This document shows, piece by piece, positions 58,608 through 64,000 of a stretch of DNA of 64,000 nucleotides (position 1 is the first letter of the stretch; every line of letters begins with the position of its first letter). Under the pieces are notes generated by a model. The model saw only the letters and a program-made list of their open reading frames with translations. It was not told where the DNA came from and made no database searches. This DNA comes from Metopolophium dirhodum (lineage: Eukaryota > Arthropoda > Insecta > Hemiptera > Aphididae), in the NCBI RefSeq assembly GCF_019925205.1, contig NC_083565.1, forward strand, positions 34,996,241-35,060,240, read 5' to 3'. A program made the position numbers and the translations under genes.

Positions 58608-61600
58608 TGCGGGCGCCAACACCCTCCTTCAATTTTTTTTTTATGATTAAACTTCTAGCCAAATTTTTTAAACATTGACAATCTGGTACCATTTGATTAA
58701 TCCTTGTTTAATGAAATTAATATTTTAAATAGTTTTTTCTGTTTAATATTCTGGGCATTTTAGTTTGTACTTTGTAATGTGTGATCATACAGTTAAATTT
58801 ATTCAAAATTTTTTTTTGGTTTCCTAAAATGCATTAGCCTGCGGGCGCCAACACCCTCCTTCAATATTTTTTTATGATTTAACCTCTAGCCAAATTTTTT
58901 AAACATTGACAATCTGGTACCTTTAAATAATCCTTATCATTCATGAACTAAATATTTTGAATAGTTTTTTCTGTTTGAGAAGCTGGGCATTTTAGTTTGT
59001 ACTTTATAATGAGGAATCACATAGTTAAATTTCGTCAAAATTTTTTTTTGGTTTCCTAAAATGCATTTGCCTGCGGGCGCCAACACCTTCCTTCAATTTT
59101 TTTTTTAGTAATGCAACTTTAGTTGAATATTTTGTATTGACTTGAAAATTGAGAACTAGGTGCCCTGTGAATGATCATTCTTGAATGAACTAAATATTTT
59201 AAATAGTTTTTTTTGTTTAACAAGCTGGGCATTTTAGTTTGTACTTTGTAATGTGTGATCATACAGTTAAATTTATTCAAAATTTTTTTTTGGTTTCCTA
59301 AAATGCATTAGCCTGCGGGCGCCAACACCTTCCTTCAATTTTTTTTTTAGTAATGCAACTTTAGTTGAATATTTTGTATTGACTTGAAAATTGAGAACTA
59401 GGTGCCCTGTAAATGATCATTCTTGAATGAACTAAATATTTTAAATAGTTTTTTTTGTTTAACAAGCTGGGCATTTTAGTTTGTACTTTGTAATGTGTGA
59501 TCATACAGTTAAATTTATTCAAAATTTTTTTTTGGTTTCCTAAAATGCATTAGCCTGCGGGCGCCATCACCCTCCTTCAATTTTTTTTATGATTTAACCT
59601 CTAGCCAAATTTTTTAAACATTGACAATCTGGTACCTTTAAATAATCCTTATCCTTCATGAACTAAATATTTTGAATAGTTTTTTCTGTTTGAGAAGCTG
59701 GGCATTTTAGTTTGTACTTTATAATGTGGAATCATAAAGTTAAATTTATTCAACATTTTTTTTTTGGTTTCCTAAAATGCATTTGCCTGCGGGCGCCAAC
59801 ACCCTCGTTCAATTTTTTTTTTATGATTAAACTTCTAGCCAAATTTTTTAAACATTGACAATCTGGTACCATTTGATTAATCCTTGTTTAATGAAATTAA
59901 TATTTTAAATAGTTTTTTCTGTTTAATATTCTGGGCATTTTAGTTTGTACTTTGTAATGTGTGATCATACAGTTAAATTTATTCAAAATTTTTTTTTGGT
60001 TTCCTAAAATGCATTAGCCTGCGGGCGCCAACACCCTCCTTCAATTTTTTTTTATGATTTAACCTCTAGCCAAATTTTTTTAACATTGACAATCTGGTAC
60101 CTTCCATTTTTTTTTTGGAATGCAACTCTAGTTGAATATTTTGTATTGACTTGAAAATTGAGAACTAGGTGCCCTGTGAATGATCATTCTTGAATGAACT
60201 AAATATTTTAAATAGTTTTTTTTGTTTAACAAGCTGGGCATTTTAGTTTGTACTTTGTAATGTGTGATCAAACAGTTAAATTTATTCAAAATTTTTTTTT
60301 GGTTTCCTAAAATGCATTAGCCTGCGGGCGCCAACACCCTCCTTCAATTTTTTTTTTATGATTAAACTTCTAGCCAAATTTTTTAAACATTGACAATCTG
60401 GTACCATTTGATTAATCCTTGTTTAATGAAATAAATATTTTAAATAGTTTTTTCTGTTTAATATTCTGGGCATTTTAGTTTGTACTTTGTAATGTGTGAT
60501 CATACAGTTAAATTTATTCAAAATTTTTTTTTGGTTTCCTAAAATGCATAAGCCTGCGGGCGCCAAAACCCTCCTCCAATAATTTTTTATGATTTAACCT
60601 CTAGCCAAATTTTTTAAACATTGACAATCTGGTACCTTTAAATAATCCTTATCATTCATGAACTAAATATTTTGAATAGTTTTTTCTGTTTGAGAAGCTG
60701 GGCATTTTAGTTTGTACTTTATAATGAGGAATCACATAATTAAATTTCTTCCAAATTTTTTTTTGGTTTCCTAAAATGCATTTGCCTGCGGGCGCCAACA
60801 CCTTCCTTCAATTTTTTTTTTAGTAATGCAACTCTAGTTGAATATTTTGTATTGACTTGAAAATTGAGAACTAGGTGCCCTGTGAATGATCATTCTTGAA
60901 TGAACTAAATATTTTAAATAGTTTTTTTTGTTTAACAAGCTGGGCATTTTAGTTTGTACTTTGTAATGTGTGATCATACAGTTAAATTTATTCAAAATTT
61001 TTTTTTGGTTTCCTAAAATGCATTAGCCTGCGGGCGCCAACACCCTCCTTCAATTTTTTTTTTATGATTAAACTTCTAGCCAAATTTTTTAAACATTGAC
61101 AATCTGGTACCATTTGATTAATCCTTGTTTAATGAAATTAATATTTTAAATAGTTTTTTCTGTTTAATATTCTGGGCATTTTAGTTTGTACTTTGTAATG
61201 TGTGATCATACAGTTAAATTTATTCAAAATTTTTTTTTGGTTTCCTAAAATGCATTAGCCTGCGGGCGCCAACACCCTCCTTCAATTTTTTTTATGATTT
61301 AACCTCTAGCCAAATTTTTTAAACATTGACAATCTGGTACCTTTAAATAATCCTTATCCTTCATGAACTAAATATTTTGAATAGTTTTTTCTGTTTGAGA
61401 AGCTGGGCATTTTAGTTTGTACTTTATAATGTGGAATCATAAAGTTAAATTTATTCAACATTTTTTTTTTGGTTTCCTAAAATGCATTTGCCTGCGGGCG
61501 CCAACACCCTCGTTCAATTTTTTTTTTATGATTAAACTTCTAGCCAAATTTTTTAAACATTGACAATCTGGTACCATTTGATTAATCCTTGTTTAATGAA

Positions 61601-64000
61601 ATTAATATTTTAAATAGTTTTTTCTGTTTAATATTCTGGGCATTTTAGTTTGTACTTTGTAATGTGTGATCATACAGTTAAATTTATTCAAAATTTTTTT
61701 TTGGTTTCCTAAAATGCATTAGCCTGCGGGCGCCAACACCCTCCTTCAATTTTTTTTTATGATTTAACCTCTAGCCAAATTTTTTAACATTGACAATCTG
61801 GTACCTTCCATTTTTTTTTTGGAATGCAACTCTAGTTGAATATTTTGTATTGACTTGAAAATTGAGAACTAGGTGCCCTGTGAATGATCATTCTTGAATG
61901 AACTAAATATTTTAAATAGTTTTTTTTGTTTAACAAGCTGGGCATTTTAGTTTGTACTTTATAATGAGGAATCACATAATTAAATTTCTTCCAAATTTTT
62001 TTTTGGTTTCCTAAAATGCATTTGCCTGCGGGCGCCAACACCTTCCTTCAATTTTTTTTTTATGATTAAACTTCTAGCCAAATTTTTTAAACATTGACAA
62101 TCTGGTACCATTTGATTAATCCTTGTTTAATGAAATTAATATTTTAAATAGTTTTTTCTGTTTAATATTCTGGGCATTTTAGTTTGTACTTTGTAATGTG
62201 TGATCATACAGTTAAATTTATTCAAAATTTTTTTTTGGTTTCCTAAAATGCATTAGCCTGCGGGCGCCAACACCTTCCTTCAATTTTTTTTTTAGTAATG
62301 CAACTTTAGTTGAATATTTTGTATTGACTTGAAAATTGAGAACTAGGTGCCCTGTGAATGATCATTCTTGAATGAACTAAATATTTTAAATAGTTTTTTT
62401 TTTTTAACAAGCTGGGCATTTTAGTTTGTACTTTGTAATGTGTGATCATACAGTTAAATTTATTCAAAATTTTTTTTTGGTTTCCTAAAATGCTTTAGCC
62501 TGCGGGCGCCAACACCCTCCTTCAATTTTTTTTATGATTTAACCTCTAGCCAAATTTTTTAAACATTGACAATCTGGTACCTTTAAATAATCCTTATCCT
62601 TCATGAACTAAATATTTTGAATAGTTTTTTCTGTTTGAGAAGCAGGGCATTTTAGTTTGTACTTTATAATGTGGAATCATATAGTTAAATTTATTCAACA
62701 CTTTTTTTTTGGTTTCCTAAAATGCATTTGCCTGCGGGCGCCAACACCCTCCTTCAATTTTTTTTTTATGATTAAACTTCTAGCCAAATTTTTTAAACAT
62801 TGACAATCTGGTACCATTTGATTAATCCTTGTTTAATGAAATAAATATTTTAAATAGTTTTTTCTGTTTAATATTCTGGGCATTTTAGTTTGTACTTTGT
62901 AATGTGTGATCATACAGTTAAATTTATTCAAAATTTTTTTTTGGTTTCCTAAAATGCATTAGCCTGCGGGCGCCAAAACCCTCCTCCAATAATTTTTTAT
63001 GATTTAACCTCTAGCCAAATTTTTTAAACATTGACAATCTGGTACCTTTAAATAATCCTTATCATTCATGAACTAAATATTTTGAATAGTTTTTTCTGTT
63101 TGAGAAGCTGGGCATTTTAGTTTGTACTTTATAATGAGGAATCACATAATTAAATTTCTTCCAAATTTTTTTTTGGTTTCCTAAAATGCATTTGCCTGCG
63201 GGCGCCAACACCTTCCTTCAATTTTTTTTTTAGTAATGCAACTCTAGTTGAATATTTTGTATTGACTTGAAAATTGAGAACTAGGTGCCCTGTGAATGAT
63301 CATTCTTGAATGAACTAAATATTTTAAATAGTTTTTTTTGTTTAACAAGCTGGGCATTTTAGTTTGTACTTTGTAATGTGTGATCATACAGTTAAATTTA
63401 TTCAAAATTTTTTTTTGGTTTCCTAAAATGCATTAGCCTGCGGGCGCCAACACCCTCCTTCAATTTTTTTTTATGATTTAACCTCTAGCCAAATTTTTTT
63501 AACATTGACAATCTGGTACCTTCCATTTTTTTTTTGGAATGCAACTCTAGTTGAATATTTTGTATTGACTTGAAAATTGAGAACTAGGTGCCCTGTGAAT
63601 GATCATTCTTGAATGAACTAAATATTTTAAATAGTTTTTTTTGTTTAACAAGCTGGGCATTTTAGTTTGTACTTTGTAATGTGTGATCATACAGTTAAAT
63701 TTATTCAAAATTTTTTTTTGGTTTCCTAAAATGCATTAGCCTGCGGGCGCCAACACCCTCCTTCAATTTTTTTTTTATGATTAAACTTCTAGCCAAATTT
63801 TTTAAACATTGACAATCTGGTACCATTTGATTAATCCTTGTTTAATGAAATAAATATTTTAAATAGTTTTTTCTGTTTAATATTCTGGGCATTTTAGTTT
63901 GTACTTTGTAATGTGTGATCATACAGTTAAATTTATTCAAAATTTTTTTTTGGTTTCCTAAAATGCATTAGCCTGCGGGCGCCAAAACCCTCCTCCAATA
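58608..64000. repeat. Second satellite domain with about 1.7 kb period
   Basis: The same monomer types in different order. Hybrid monomers with GGTACCTTCCATT occur near 60098, 61803 and 63521, spaced about 1.70-1.72 kb (roughly seven monomers). Regularity is lower than in 49874-58607, with local shuffling near 59.0-59.5 kb (two type B monomers in tandem) and 61.9-62.6 kb. It continues beyond the window. Confidence 0.8.

Larger units (their letters stand above)
47543..64000. repeat. Satellite array of 232-243 bp monomers in higher-order repeats
   Basis: The array starts near TTTTATGATTAAACCTCTAG at 47543 and runs past the window edge, about 69 monomers in 16.5 kb. Every monomer carries GGGCATTTTAGTTTGTACTT, a TTTTTTTTGGTTTCCTAAAA tract and the GC-rich core GCCTGCGGGCGCC. 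The variable part separates types: type A (232 bp, GATTTAACCTCTAGCC...), type B (243 bp, AATGCAACTCTAGTTG...), type C (234 bp, GATTAAACTTCTAGCC... with ATATTCTGGG), and a hybrid of 302 bp (GGTACCTTCCATTTTTTTTT joining A to B). Open frames of 69-93 codons within it are repeat artefacts. Near identity of distant blocks indicates recent amplification. Confidence 0.97.

Noticed and set aside
47543..64000. CRISPR-like regular repeats
   Set aside because: Units are 232-243 bp with no unique spacers. This is eukaryotic satellite DNA.

Overview
The window is nuclear DNA from an insect, most likely an aphid (Hemiptera: Aphididae). The evidence is strong AT-richness, spliced genes with GT/AG introns, frequent GTAGGTACCTAC-type motifs, a short TTAGG tract, and many hAT, Helitron, SINE and LINE remnants of types I associate with aphid genomes. 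The species call is inference. I saw no prokaryotic feature, CRISPR array or viral gene.

One host gene can be reconstructed completely: an FBXL20/FBXL2-type F-box and leucine-rich-repeat protein on the + strand (coding 20662-23697, ten coding exons, 453 aa, ending in a CaaX box, Cys-Ala-Ile-Leu). A CpG-rich region at 17.1-18.7 kb is its probable promoter and 5' leader, and its 3' UTR probably runs to about 26.08 kb. Two other host exons are plausible but orphaned. One is a minus-strand signal-peptide first exon at 10118-10217. The other is a GC-rich + strand terminal exon at 32128-32306 with a downstream AATAAA.

Region by region: 0-9 kb is degenerate tandem or segmental repeats with two hAT-type MITEs, a LINE 3' fragment and, at 9.5 kb, a tRNA-derived SINE. 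10-17 kb holds the signal-peptide exon, a foldback element and copies of an AT-rich dispersed repeat. 17-26 kb is the FBXL20 gene, with a Helitron end and a small MITE in its last intron. 26-32 kb holds another dispersed-repeat copy, an internally deleted Helitron that still encodes a short RepHel-derived ORF, and two MITEs. 34-39 kb carries three related TATA-containing modules spaced about 2.15 kb. 39.7-46.5 kb is a nested transposon complex: inverted-repeat arms enclose a decayed hAT transposon, which contains a hAT MITE, which contains a GC-rich poly(A) retroposon. From 47.54 kb to the window end is one satellite array of 232-243 bp monomers in higher-order repeats, with alternating 10-monomer (2420 bp) and 8-monomer (1947 bp) units.

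Apart from FBXL20 (ubiquitin-ligase substrate adaptor), the genes do not form a pathway. The window mainly records transposon nesting and satellite amplification.
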